Assembly (NCBI RefSeq): GCF_024347495.1
Contig: NZ_AP025490.1
Location: 2,294,001-2,358,000 of the forward strand
Length of the DNA: 64,000 bases
Direction: 5' to 3'
Origin: Vibrio gallaecicus
GTDB lineage: Bacteria > Pseudomonadota > Gammaproteobacteria > Enterobacterales > Vibrionaceae
Shown one piece after another: positions 1-8,327 of the stretch (the first letter of the stretch is position 1; each line of letters begins with the position of its first letter). Under the pieces are notes generated by a model. It was not told where the DNA came from. It did no database searches and was given only the letters and a program-made list of their open reading frames with translations. The translations under genes were made by a program, and so were the position numbers.

Positions 1-907
1 CCCAATCATTGTGAGTCGCGATGATTTCTTCAATTTCATCCATTGGCACATCTTGCTTCAGCTTGATAGTTAAAGCTTGAGCATGACAACGCATTGCGCC
101 AATACGAACACATGTGCCATCAATTGGAATTGGTGCACCGTCTAGGCCAAGAATTTTATTTGCCTCAACGCCTGCTTTCCACTCTTCTTTGCTCTGACCA
201 TTTTCACGCTTCACATCAATCCAAGGAATCAGTGAGCCAGCAAGTGGAGCACCAAATTGATCAGTTGGGAATGATCCTGAACGGATAGTGTCTGCAACCT
301 TTTTATCAATATCCAGAATTGAGCTTGATGGGTTAGCCAATTCTGAACTCACGCTGTCATTGATCACTCCCATTTGAGAAATCAATTCACGCATGTTCTT
401 AGCACCTGCGCCAGAAGCCGCTTGGTAAGTCATTGCGCTTACCCACTCAACAAGACCTTTTTCATAAAGACCGCCAAGTCCCATAAGCATTAAGCTAACA
501 GTGCAGTTACCACCAACAAAAGTGTTTGTGCCGCTATGAATACCTTGCTGAATTTGAGCCAAGTTTACAGGGTCTAGTGTGATGATAGAGTCTGCATTCA
601 TACGAAGTGTAGAAGCAGCATCGATCCAGTAACCTTTCCAACCCGCTTGACGCAATGCTGGGTAAACTTTCTCGGTGTAACCACCACCTTGACAGGTAAT
701 GATTGCATCTAATTGTTTGAGGCTTTCAATATCAAAAGCGTCTTGTAGCATACCCGCGTCTTTACCGCCTAAAACTGGTGCAGGAATACCAATTTGAGAT
801 GTGCTGTAATAAACAGGTTCAATAAGATCAAAATCTTTTTCTTCAACCATACGCTGCATTAGTACAGAACCAACCATGCCACGCCAACCGACTAGACCTA
901 CTCTCAT
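1..907 (-). CDS. asd: Aspartate-semialdehyde dehydrogenase, 3' end outside window
   Basis: Catalyses NADPH-dependent reduction of aspartyl-4-phosphate to aspartate semialdehyde, the branch point for lysine/diaminopimelate, threonine and methionine synthesis in the cytoplasm. The minus strand reads [20 protein letters not shown] from the ATG at 905-907: an N-terminal Rossmann loop with the GWRGMVGS motif of the E. coli-type enzyme. The nucleophile lies in [10 protein letters not shown] (Cys135). A substrate-binding segment around [13 protein letters not shown] and the core are present. About 302 residues are visible and the C-terminal part continues left of base 1. The family is about 370 residues. 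The gene is transcribed away from the antiporter gene. Confidence 0.96.
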   Translation of the reverse strand, partial: MRVGLVGWRGMVGSVLMQRMVEEKDFDLIEPVYYSTSQIGIPAPVLGGKDAGMLQDAFDIESLKQLDAIITCQGGGYTEKVYPALRQAGWKGYWIDAASTLRMNADSIITLDPVNLAQIQQGIHSGTNTFVGGNCTVSLMLMGLGGLYEKGLVEWVSAMTYQAASGAGAKNMRELISQMGVINDSVSSELANPSSSILDIDKKVADTIRSGSFPTDQFGAPLAGSLIPWIDVKRENGQSKEEWKAGVEANKILGLDGAPIPIDGTCVRIGAMRCHAQALTIKLKQDVPMDEIEEIIATHNDW

Positions 908-1413
908 CTCGAACTCTCCATGTAAAAATTAAATTGCTTATCCCATCTATAAGTTTTTCAGGCAAAGAACTCAAGTGCTTTTTGTCAAAAATTGTAAGTT
1001 TTTCGTTTCTTTTAAGTGAACACGGTGAATCATGGAGTTATCCATCTTGAGAAACCAGAGCTTATTGCACTGATTGATCGCCTATTTTTATTCTAAAAAT
1101 CAAAAAGTAGAACAAAAAACACACTAAAGATTATCTATATTCATTCCAATTAAACAGAAATTACCACTAACGATTATTAGTTAGGCAGAATAATACTTCA
1201 CATAACGAAAACAACGTGCGACAGAAATCAACATGTAATAACCATGAATTTAACAAATAATTAGACCATAAAACCACATATGTGATATTTAATAGTCAAA
1301 TATCACAACTTATGAGCATTTTTTCGATATAATAAACTAATTAATGTAGTGTCCTTTGCGCACCCCACTCCATAATAAAGCACTACAAATGCTCAAAATA
1401 ACAAGAGGCTTCT
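908..1413. other. 506-bp divergent intergenic region between asd and the nhaC-like gene
   Basis: AT-rich and without a convincing ORF. It must carry the asd promoter (leftward) and the antiporter promoter (rightward). The one clear structure is a perfect 10-bp inverted repeat at 1281-1307, listed separately. I looked for a lysine riboswitch, which would be plausible between these genes, and did not see its conserved core. Confidence 0.6.
1281..1307. repeat. Perfect 10-bp inverted repeat upstream of the nhaC-like gene
   Basis: TGTGATATTT at 1281-1290 and its exact reverse complement AAATATCACA at 1298-1307 are separated by 7 bases. The ends TGTGA and TCACA resemble CRP half-sites but are 17 bases apart rather than 6, so this is not a normal CRP site. 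It lies about 107 bases before the start codon and could be an operator or a hairpin in the leader. Confidence 0.5.
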
Positions 1414-2850
1414 ATGCAGCAACGAATAACCCGCCTACCTAGCCTGTTACAGGTAGTCATAGCGTTAGGATTATTTTTATCACTCGCATTCTCTTTCACA
1501 GCACAACTTGATCTCCCAATTCAACTCGCCCTTTATATAGGCTGGTTTATTATCATTGGGCTTGGTATTCGACTCGGTCACGAATATAAAGATCTAGAGA
1601 AATCAGCATTAAACGGAATATCTAATGGCTTAGGGGCTGTTTTAATACTTTTAGCTGTTGGTGCGCTTGTCGGGACTTGGATCTCAGGCGGCATTGTACC
1701 TACCATCATTTACTATGGTCTTAAAGCGATTCACCCTTCTATTTTCCTTCTTGCTACTATGATCATTTGTTCACTTACTGCTCTAGCAACAGGTACCTCT
1801 TGGGGAGCGGCTGGTACAGCGGGTATCGCGATGATGGGAATTGGTCAAGGGCTTGGTGTTCCAGCTCCAATCACTGCTGGTGCTGTACTTTCTGGCTGTT
1901 ATTTCGGTGATAAAATGTCGCCGCTTTCTGACTCGGTGATCCTTGCTTCTTCTATGTCGAATGTAGAAGTTGTTGAACACATTAAGGGAATGCTGCCAGT
2001 CGCCTTAATTAGCTATGTCATTACGGGGATAATGTTTACTGCATTTGGCTTTCACTACGCAGGTAATGTTGATATGACTCAAGTTGAGTCTGTCATTAAA
2101 GCGATGGAAGTTCAGTTCTACATCACACCTTATTCTTTCGTACCTGTTTTGATCGTTCTTGGCTTGCTTGCTTTCCGTATGCCTTCATTCCCAGTCATTA
2201 GCTTCGGCTCTCTACTCGGGATCATCTGGGCAGTTATGATCCAAGACATTGATTTCTTAACGGCGTTTAATACAGCATGGGCTCCGTTCTCGATTTCATC
2301 AGGCGTTGAATTCATTGATTCGATACTCAACCGTGGCGGAATGTCGTCAATGCTGGGTTCTGTTGCTGTTATCGTATTTGGCTTAGGTTTTGGTGGCCTA
2401 CTAGATAAGGTAGGCGTACTTGAAACGATTGCTAAAATTTTCGAGCGACGTGTTAATAGTGCAGGTTCATTGGCGACAAGTACGATTGGTACCGCATTCA
2501 TGGGTAACGTGTTCGGTTCAGCTATGTACGTATCTTTGATTCTGACACCAAAGATTTGTGCTAAGAACTATGATCGTCTTGGCTATAAGCGTAAAAATCT
2601 TTCACGTAATGCTGAGTTTGGTGGGACATTAACTTCAGGTATGGTGCCTTGGAGTGACAATGGCATTTACATGGCGAGCATCCTTGGTGTCGCGACACTG
2701 TCTTATGCGCCTTTCATGTGGCTAAGTTTCATTTGTATTATCGTGACTATTGTGACGTCTTACATGGGTTGGTTTGTCGATAAATGTGAGCCTACCGCAC
2801 CAGCTGCAGAAGAAAATGTTCAAGCCGATTTAAGTAAACAGTCAGCTTAA
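1414..2850 (+). CDS. nhaC: NhaC-family Na+/H+ antiporter
   Basis: A 478-residue polytopic inner-membrane protein of the NhaC family (ion transporter superfamily), expected to exchange Na+ for H+; some family members carry amino acids or other solutes. About eleven or twelve hydrophobic segments are visible. Family-typical motifs include GTSWGAAGTAGIAMMGIG near residue 130 and SGCYFGDKMSPLSDSVILA near 165. Late in the protein the segment GTLTSGMVPWSDNG has the discontinuous-helix look of this superfamily. An AAGAGG ribosome site precedes the ATG and an intrinsic terminator follows, so the gene is probably monocistronic. The family call is firm; the substrate is not proven by sequence. Confidence 0.9.
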   Translation: MQQRITRLPSLLQVVIALGLFLSLAFSFTAQLDLPIQLALYIGWFIIIGLGIRLGHEYKDLEKSALNGISNGLGAVLILLAVGALVGTWISGGIVPTIIYYGLKAIHPSIFLLATMIICSLTALATGTSWGAAGTAGIAMMGIGQGLGVPAPITAGAVLSGCYFGDKMSPLSDSVILASSMSNVEVVEHIKGMLPVALISYVITGIMFTAFGFHYAGNVDMTQVESVIKAMEVQFYITPYSFVPVLIVLGLLAFRMPSFPVISFGSLLGIIWAVMIQDIDFLTAFNTAWAPFSISSGVEFIDSILNRGGMSSMLGSVAVIVFGLGFGGLLDKVGVLETIAKIFERRVNSAGSLATSTIGTAFMGNVFGSAMYVSLILTPKICAKNYDRLGYKRKNLSRNAEFGGTLTSGMVPWSDNGIYMASILGVATLSYAPFMWLSFICIIVTIVTSYMGWFVDKCEPTAPAAEENVQADLSKQSA

Positions 2851-2875
2851 ACCTTTAAATTGAGAACCTGTAAAT

Positions 2876-2907
2876 AAAAAAGAGCGCCCAATAAGGCGCT
2901 CTTTTTT
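2876..2907 (+). terminator. Intrinsic terminator after the nhaC-like gene
   Basis: Stem AGAGCGCC / GGCGCTCT with a 6-base loop, flanked by A and T runs (T6 at 2902-2907). It lies 26 bases after the stop codon. Confidence 0.9.
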
Positions 2908-3025
2908 ATTTCATCAACCTCATCCAGAAAGCTCAAGTATGATGTCGATATCTATATAAAACTTATATAGACATGTCCCTCAATGATCAGAGTTTTAGAA
3001 TCCAACCAAAGATATAAACATCATT

Positions 3026-4453
3026 CTAATCCTCTGAAACATACTCCTGAGCAGCTTTAACCGTTGCACAAATAGCATCATCTAACTCTTTTAAAGCGGC
3101 TTCTGATACTAAGTTAGATTGCTTTAATGATAATTCAAGGCTGGATGATATCTTTCCTAGCCTGTCGGCTTTTATACTGCCAGCAACACCTTTTAAGCTA
3201 TGAACAACCCGTAAAGCAGCCACTAAATCTTCCGCTAAGAGTTGCTTAAATTTATCAGCATCCCGAGCATGGTCTTGAATAAATACAGTGAGTAACAGAA
3301 CCACAGATTCTTCATCATTATCTAAATTTTCAAGCATCGCGGGTATATCAATAACAGCTGCAGAGCCATTAAGTGACTTGAAAGTAGACTCTGTCTTATT
3401 TATATCTTGGGCGCTCACTACCTGTTCCGCATTACCACTTTCTAAATCGTGTCCATCAAAAAAGCTTGAGCTACCTTGAATTGGTTTTTTATCCGAAAAA
3501 CCATTAAAAGATGAAGCATCGCTTTGCTTAATATCGCTTGAGACATTACTTGAGGCATTGCTTAATTTATCTTGCGATTGCTCTTCAATATGGCTCTGAA
3601 GAATACTATCTGTATGTTTATCAGAAGTACTACTAATAGGTGATGACTCCTCTCTCTGCGAGTTCACTTTTGCCAAACTGAACAAAGCTATAACAGAGAA
3701 AAGTGATACTAAATTAACAAAGGTCATACAGAGTAAAAAATAAAACTGTCCTTCATGGAATTTAGCTTCAACAATGATCATCTGCTCTTGTGCTGAGTTT
3801 TGTTTCATTTTCTCAATGATGTAATTGAGCCTTGCGTAGTCCCCCAATACCCCAGAACCTTCCGCTAACATTTTTTGAATACCTTGCTGTTCAGTTAAAC
3901 CTAAATCATAAGATGCTTCTAAAATAGAATCGAACGTTCGATAAATTGCCGGAGAAGATTGGCTATCAGAATAAATAGCTTCAAAAACAACGACACCTAA
4001 CTCGTTAAGAAGTTGTTTAAATGATTCCGATGACTTTTCATTTGAACGTTGTAATTTTATCTCGCTAACCAAACCCTGAAGTTGGCTTTCAAGAGGACTA
4101 AATTCATTAAACTTTTCTAAGAACTGGTCCGTTGAATACAGCAACTGATTGATATCAGGCAGAAACCAAGAGTCTTTAAATTCAGACTCGATTTGTAAGC
4201 GAATTGAATACACTAATTGTGCATCTAAGGCGAGATTATTGACTCTGGTGATTCTTAATGGCTCTTCATGATAGATAGATTGACGTAATTCGATAATCCG
4301 AGCCCCCAGCTCCTCTACACTTTCAAGAGACTGATTGTAAGAACTGCTTATATGAAGAAGAGCAAGTGACGGCAATAACCATATAAAGGCAATGATAAGA
4401 AATAGTTTTAGCCGAATGGATGGCTTTTGAGGGATCGCGACTGATAGTTCCAT
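3026..4453 (-). CDS. Membrane-anchored protein with a C-terminal Hpt phosphotransfer domain and no kinase core
   Basis: 475 residues. TM1 spans about residues 17-36. A largely helical, presumably periplasmic region runs from 37 to 236, and TM2 spans about 237-261. A Ser/Asp/Glu-rich linker follows to about 365. The C-terminal four-helix Hpt domain (about 370-470) contains VVHSLKGVAGSIKADRLG, with the phospho-acceptor His at 418. The layout resembles a TorS/ArcB-like hybrid sensor from which the HAMP, kinase and receiver parts are missing. No response regulator or kinase gene is adjacent; the neighbours are the nhaC-like gene and yejK. It probably receives phosphate from an unlinked hybrid kinase, or the sensor part tunes a phosphorelay from the membrane. 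Function not known to me. Confidence 0.75.
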   Translation of the reverse strand: MELSVAIPQKPSIRLKLFLIIAFIWLLPSLALLHISSSYNQSLESVEELGARIIELRQSIYHEEPLRITRVNNLALDAQLVYSIRLQIESEFKDSWFLPDINQLLYSTDQFLEKFNEFSPLESQLQGLVSEIKLQRSNEKSSESFKQLLNELGVVVFEAIYSDSQSSPAIYRTFDSILEASYDLGLTEQQGIQKMLAEGSGVLGDYARLNYIIEKMKQNSAQEQMIIVEAKFHEGQFYFLLCMTFVNLVSLFSVIALFSLAKVNSQREESSPISSTSDKHTDSILQSHIEEQSQDKLSNASSNVSSDIKQSDASSFNGFSDKKPIQGSSSFFDGHDLESGNAEQVVSAQDINKTESTFKSLNGSAAVIDIPAMLENLDNDEESVVLLLTVFIQDHARDADKFKQLLAEDLVAALRVVHSLKGVAGSIKADRLGKISSSLELSLKQSNLVSEAALKELDDAICATVKAAQEYVSED

Positions 4454-4531
4454 CTAGTTTCCTTTGCGACACTATTTAACGACATTAGCTAAAAAATGTA
4501 AGCCAAATTGCCGAAAAAATGCAAATGTTGA

Positions 4532-4556
4532 AAGCGATGACATCCTATCATCGCTT
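4532..4556 (-). terminator. Probable terminator after yejK
   Basis: AAGCGATGA / TCATCGCTT stem with a 7-base loop, about 30 bases past the yejK stop codon. The U-tract on the minus strand is poor, so confidence is moderate. Confidence 0.5.
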
Positions 4557-4584
4557 GTTTTAAATTATTTACTGCTAGAGCACA

Positions 4585-5586
4585 TTATTTATTGCGAGTC
4601 AGTTGATCTCGTAAGTTTGGGGGTGTGCCTTTAATCGTTAAGGTATCTGTTTCCGGGTCATAGAAAATACGCTCACCCAATAACAAACTATCAAAACTAA
4701 CATTTAAGCCGCCACCAGCTCCTACATATTTTGTCAGCTTGCGCATAGTGGCTCTATCAGCAGGGAAGCTATCTTCTAGCTCATATCCTTGCTCATTAGT
4801 ATAGTCGAAAAAGCTAGTACCATCAGTGCTGGCTGGTAGTTCACCAGATAATTCGCGAACTTGAACTTCATCGCCAGCTTTAAGCTGTTCACTGCAGTAA
4901 TCAGCCACTTGCTTTTTATAGCTAATTGCTTCTTCTTTTTCTAATTTAGAGTCAGAGACAAAATCTTCAACGGCTTGCATTAGTACTTGGTTTTGTTGCT
5001 TAGTATCTAAACCCACTTCAGCTTGTAGGAAATCTAAGAAGAAATCTGCAACTTTACGACCTACGCGTCCTTTAATATAAGCAAGGTAGCGGTTCGACTC
5101 TTTGTTTGTTTCATAAGTCGAAAGGTCGACACGAGCTGCAATGTCCATTTTAGAGATATCTAAATAATCTGTTGCGCTGATATCTAGCCCTTCAGTGACT
5201 TTCAAGCTTTCATTAGAAGGCAGTAAACCAATGAACAGATAATCAGTAGCAAGTGATTGATACTCGGCTAAAATCAAAGTGCCTTCATCGGCAAATGGAT
5301 ACTTTGATAGTTCATCTTTTAGACGTAGCGCACTTTGTTGAGAGAAATCGTAAAAGTTTCGTTCGCCTTTACGTAGCTCTTGCAACCATAGCTGAAATTC
5401 GCTGTCAGATTTAAAAGATCCGAATCCTTTGCCAGCTTTCGAGTTAAAAACTCGGTGCAGCTCGGCAACAAGGCTTTCAGATGAAGAATCATTGTCTAAA
5501 GACTCAGCTCGATAGTTAACAATCAGTTCTTCCTGATCATTCTTTCTTAGCTGATGTAAAATTACGTTGGAAAGGTGAAGGCTCAT
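4585..5586 (-). CDS. yejK: Nucleoid-associated protein YejK (NdpA family)
   Basis: 333 residues, the usual length of the YejK/NdpA family, which is found on the nucleoid and is of uncertain molecular role. The N-terminus MSLHLSNVILHQL, the GFGSF segment and the C-terminal GEDI-like stretch GERIFYDPETDTLTIKGTPPNL match the family. It is divergent from yejL-yejM with an 84-base spacer, the conserved arrangement in enterobacteria and vibrios. Confidence 0.93.
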   Translation of the reverse strand: MSLHLSNVILHQLRKNDQEELIVNYRAESLDNDSSSESLVAELHRVFNSKAGKGFGSFKSDSEFQLWLQELRKGERNFYDFSQQSALRLKDELSKYPFADEGTLILAEYQSLATDYLFIGLLPSNESLKVTEGLDISATDYLDISKMDIAARVDLSTYETNKESNRYLAYIKGRVGRKVADFFLDFLQAEVGLDTKQQNQVLMQAVEDFVSDSKLEKEEAISYKKQVADYCSEQLKAGDEVQVRELSGELPASTDGTSFFDYTNEQGYELEDSFPADRATMRKLTKYVGAGGGLNVSFDSLLLGERIFYDPETDTLTIKGTPPNLRDQLTRNK

Positions 5587-5670
5587 AATGAAAATATTAT
5601 CGTTCAGGTTTCAGTTGTCGTGAATAGTAGGTTATCATAAGCCGCTTTTACTATCATTATTAGAGTCCTT

Positions 5671-5898
5671 ATGCCGATTATATCTAAATACACAGATGAA
5701 CAAGTTGAAAATATCCTAGCTGAAGTAGGTGCTGTACTTTCTAAGCATAAAGCTTCACCAGAACTTTCACTGATGATCGCTGGAAATATCGCAACCAATG
5801 TCTTAAATACAAACGTTGCTGCTTCACAACGCAAAGGAATTGCTGAAAAATTTGCAGAGGCTTTAGTCTCTTCACTAGATGACACTAAATCCCACTAA
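5671..5898 (+). CDS. yejL: YejL/UPF0352 family small protein (DUF1414)
   Basis: 75 residues beginning [19 protein letters not shown], with the conserved NIATNVLN segment near residue 45. It is a small cytoplasmic helical protein of unknown function. It precedes yejM by 28 bases and the two are very likely cotranscribed. Its conserved position beside yejK and yejM is the strongest support. Confidence 0.93.
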   Translation: MPIISKYTDEQVENILAEVGAVLSKHKASPELSLMIAGNIATNVLNTNVAASQRKGIAEKFAEALVSSLDDTKSH

Positions 5899-5926
5899 GA
5901 CTGACAGACGGATAAAAGAATAATAA

Positions 5927-7729
5927 ATGGTAGACAGCGCAAACTCATATAGCGATCGCGTTTCTCGGCTTGTTGGCTGGGGACACTGGTTTGCATTCTT
6001 CAACATCATTGCAGCGATGTTGATCGGTACTCGTTATATCACCCAATCGGCTTGGCCTGAAACGTTATTAGGGCAATTTTATTTAGCTGTATCTTGGGTT
6101 GGTCACTTCGGTTTCTTGGTTTTCGCTCTCTACCTGTTAGTGCTATTTCCACTTACTTTTCTATTACCCGCAAAAAAATTATTACGGTTAGTTGCTATAT
6201 GTTTCGCCACGATTGGCTTAACTGTTCTTCTGATTGATACTCAAACTTATCAAACCATTAACCTCCACCTCACTCCTGTAGTGTGGGAGTTACTGTTTAG
6301 TGATGAACAAACTGCGATCAGTTCTGATCTTCAGCATTTATTTATTGTTATGCCGCTTATATTCCTACTCCAACTTGGCTTGTCTGAGTGGGTATGGCGT
6401 AAGCAGCGTAAACTTGCGCACAAACACGTGGGTCGCCCTTTAGCCGCTGTTTTCTTCCTATGCTTTATGGCAAGCCATGTCATTTACATTTGGGCTGATG
6501 CGTATTTCTATAACCCGATCACAAACCAAAAAGCCAACTTCCCGCTTTCTTATCCTATGACAGCAAAAAGCTTCATGGAAAAGCACGGTTTATTGGATAG
6601 AGAAGATTACCTTCAACGCTTAAAAGATAGCGAAGGTAATGTTGATCTCGTTCGTTACCCATTAGAAACTATTCAATATAATCGCCGAAGTGATGACTTA
6701 AACATTCTAGTGGTAAGTGTAAACAATCTACGCTCAGATACACTGAATGCGGATTCAATGCCGGCTAGCTATGCTTATGCGCAGAACAGCATCAATTTCA
6801 CAAATCACTACAGTTCAAGTAATGATATGTATGGCGTCTTCGGTCTCTTTTATGGATTACCAAGTAGCTACTCAAGCAGTATTAAAGCTCAAGGTTCAAG
6901 CTCTGTTCTACTCGATGTATTGGATCATAACGGTTATCAATTTGCCGCTTTCAGTGGTGACAACTTTGATGACAACTTATACAGCGAAGTTATTTTCCGA
7001 AATAAAACACTAAGCGATTATGAATCGACCTTGGATGACGCAAGTGCGGTTTCAGCTTGGTCTTCATGGTTAGAAACATCAGCCACTAATGACCCATGGT
7101 TTAATTTCATTGAATTAACAACCTTAGATAATTTCTCGAGTGAAAATCAGCCTCAAGGTAGCCTTCTAAGCCCTAGTGAACGATTTAAACAAGATTACAA
7201 CCAAGCTGCTTTAGCCGCCGATGCGCATTTATCTAAAATTTATGATGAATTAGAACGCTTGGAGTTAGATCAAAACACCGTTGTGATTATTACTTCAAAC
7301 CACGGTACTGAATTCAATGAAACCCAGACAAACAGCTGGGGAGCTAACTCCAACTACAGCCGCTATCAATTACAAGTGCCGATGGTAATTAATTGGCCAG
7401 GGAAAAAAGCGACGGAATACACCCACCGCTCAAGCCATTTAGATTTATCAGTAACACTACTACAAGACTTGCTAGGCGTGTCTTCTAACCCAACGGACTT
7501 CAGTAGTGGGCGTAATATCTTCGATGAAGGTAAGCGAAAGTGGATTTTGGCTGGTGATTCTAGAGAACTCGCACTCGTCACACCGAAGCAAACCACTGTG
7601 CTAGATAAGTTTGGCAACTACAAACTTTATGATGAGAATTACAAACGCTTAAAAGATGCCAACCCCCGCCTCCCTGTATTAATGCAAGGGTTAACGGAAT
7701 TACAGCGTTTTTATACAAAAACTGACTAA
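5927..7729 (+). CDS. yejM: Inner-membrane sulfatase-like protein YejM/PbgA (regulator of LpxC and LPS synthesis)
   Basis: 600 residues: about five N-terminal TM segments (roughly 15-195, DUF3413) followed by a periplasmic alkaline-phosphatase/sulfatase-fold domain from about 250. In E. coli the protein senses periplasmic LPS and controls LpxC degradation by the FtsH adaptor LapB. The domain opens with NILVVSVNNLRSDTL, where active sulfatases carry metal-binding Asp residues; here Asn-Asn is present, in line with a non-catalytic role. ITSNHGTEFNE near 460 matches the conserved His/Gly-rich turn. It is second in the yejL-yejM operon and ends in an intrinsic terminator. Confidence 0.92.
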   Translation: MVDSANSYSDRVSRLVGWGHWFAFFNIIAAMLIGTRYITQSAWPETLLGQFYLAVSWVGHFGFLVFALYLLVLFPLTFLLPAKKLLRLVAICFATIGLTVLLIDTQTYQTINLHLTPVVWELLFSDEQTAISSDLQHLFIVMPLIFLLQLGLSEWVWRKQRKLAHKHVGRPLAAVFFLCFMASHVIYIWADAYFYNPITNQKANFPLSYPMTAKSFMEKHGLLDREDYLQRLKDSEGNVDLVRYPLETIQYNRRSDDLNILVVSVNNLRSDTLNADSMPASYAYAQNSINFTNHYSSSNDMYGVFGLFYGLPSSYSSSIKAQGSSSVLLDVLDHNGYQFAAFSGDNFDDNLYSEVIFRNKTLSDYESTLDDASAVSAWSSWLETSATNDPWFNFIELTTLDNFSSENQPQGSLLSPSERFKQDYNQAALAADAHLSKIYDELERLELDQNTVVIITSNHGTEFNETQTNSWGANSNYSRYQLQVPMVINWPGKKATEYTHRSSHLDLSVTLLQDLLGVSSNPTDFSSGRNIFDEGKRKWILAGDSRELALVTPKQTTVLDKFGNYKLYDENYKRLKDANPRLPVLMQGLTELQRFYTKTD

Positions 7730-7788
7730 GTGGTCATCCAGTTTTTGATAGATACCTATTTGAATTGATATAAACCACTAGCTAAATT

Positions 7789-7818
7789 AGAAAAGGAAGC
7801 CATTGCTTCCTTTTCTAT
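7789..7818 (+). terminator. Intrinsic terminator after yejM
   Basis: AGAAAAGGAAGC / GCTTCCTTTTCT, a perfect 12-bp stem with a 4-base loop and a U-rich 3' arm. Confidence 0.85.
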
Positions 7819-7871
7819 TATCAGTAATGTTCATAAAACAAACAAACGAACTTAATTATGCAAATTAGGGG

Positions 7872-7900
7872 TTTACAAGATCTTCGTACCCTTATATTAT
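7872..7900 (+). promoter_or_regulatory. Promoter of tRNA-Ser
   Basis: TTTACA at 7872-7877 and TATTAT at 7895-7900 with 17-bp spacing. The start point would fall about 5 bases before the mature tRNA. Confidence 0.6.
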
Positions 7901-7910
7901 GCACGCCAAC

Positions 7911-8001
7911 GGAGGGATGGCTGAGTGGTCGAAAGCACCGGTCTTGAAAACCGGCAACCGTTAATAGCGGTTCTAGGGTTCAAATCCCTATCCCTCCACC
8001 A
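7911..8001 (+). tRNA. tRNA-Ser (anticodon TGA)
   Basis: 91 bases including an encoded CCA. The acceptor stem is GGAGGGA/TCCCTCC, the anticodon stem-loop is CCGGT-CTTGAAA-ACCGG, and the T-arm is TAGGG-TTCAAAT-CCCTA. The long variable arm, from AACCG to CGGTT, is diagnostic of a class II serine tRNA. By my count the discriminator base is A followed by CCA, where E. coli serine tRNAs have G. It has its own promoter and terminator. Confidence 0.97.
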
Positions 8002-8010
8002 CATTAAAGA

Positions 8011-8038
8011 AAGCCGCTGAGAAATCAGCGGCTTTTTT
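8011..8038 (+). terminator. Terminator of tRNA-Ser
   Basis: AAGCCGCTGA / TCAGCGGCTT with a GAAA loop, then a T run, 9 bases after the tRNA. Confidence 0.9.
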
Positions 8039-8261
8039 GCATTTGAAACATTTCTATTTGAGATTTGATTAAGTCTCATAGAAACAATCATATCTGCATC
8101 TACATCATCAAACATTACGTCATTCCAATATGCCGCCTCTAAGTAGCTATAGCCACTCAGTTATCACTATTACCTTCTAAGACCCAGCTAAATGATAAAA
8201 CTCACTCTGAACTGCTCAATACTCGATTTATGGTCTGTACATCAATCAAAGTGCCACCCAT

Positions 8262-8294
8262 AAAAAACGCCAGCAACCTTCATTGCTAGCGTTT
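8262..8294 (-). terminator. Terminator of the CGTase gene
   Basis: On the minus strand AAACGCTAGCAA pairs with TTGCTGGCGTTT (one wobble) across a 6-base loop and is followed by TTT. It lies about 34 bases past the stop codon. Confidence 0.8.
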
Positions 8295-8327
8295 AGTCTT
8301 AACCTACTACCTACTATTAGTTTTCTA

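Larger units (their letters stand above)
8002..8327. other. 326-bp gene-free stretch between tRNA-Ser and the CGTase gene
   Basis: It contains the tRNA terminator and the terminator of the leftward sugar operon, both listed. I see no gene in the middle part (about 8040-8260), and no repeat of the tRNA 3' end that would mark an attachment site. Confidence 0.6.

Noticed and set aside
908..1413. Lysine riboswitch between asd and the nhaC-like gene
   Set aside because: The gene context made it plausible, but the conserved lysine-riboswitch core could not be found on either strand.
2130..2501. 123-residue minus-strand ORF within the nhaC-like gene
   Set aside because: It is fully antisense to a well-supported transporter gene and its translation is low-complexity Thr/Pro/Ser-rich.
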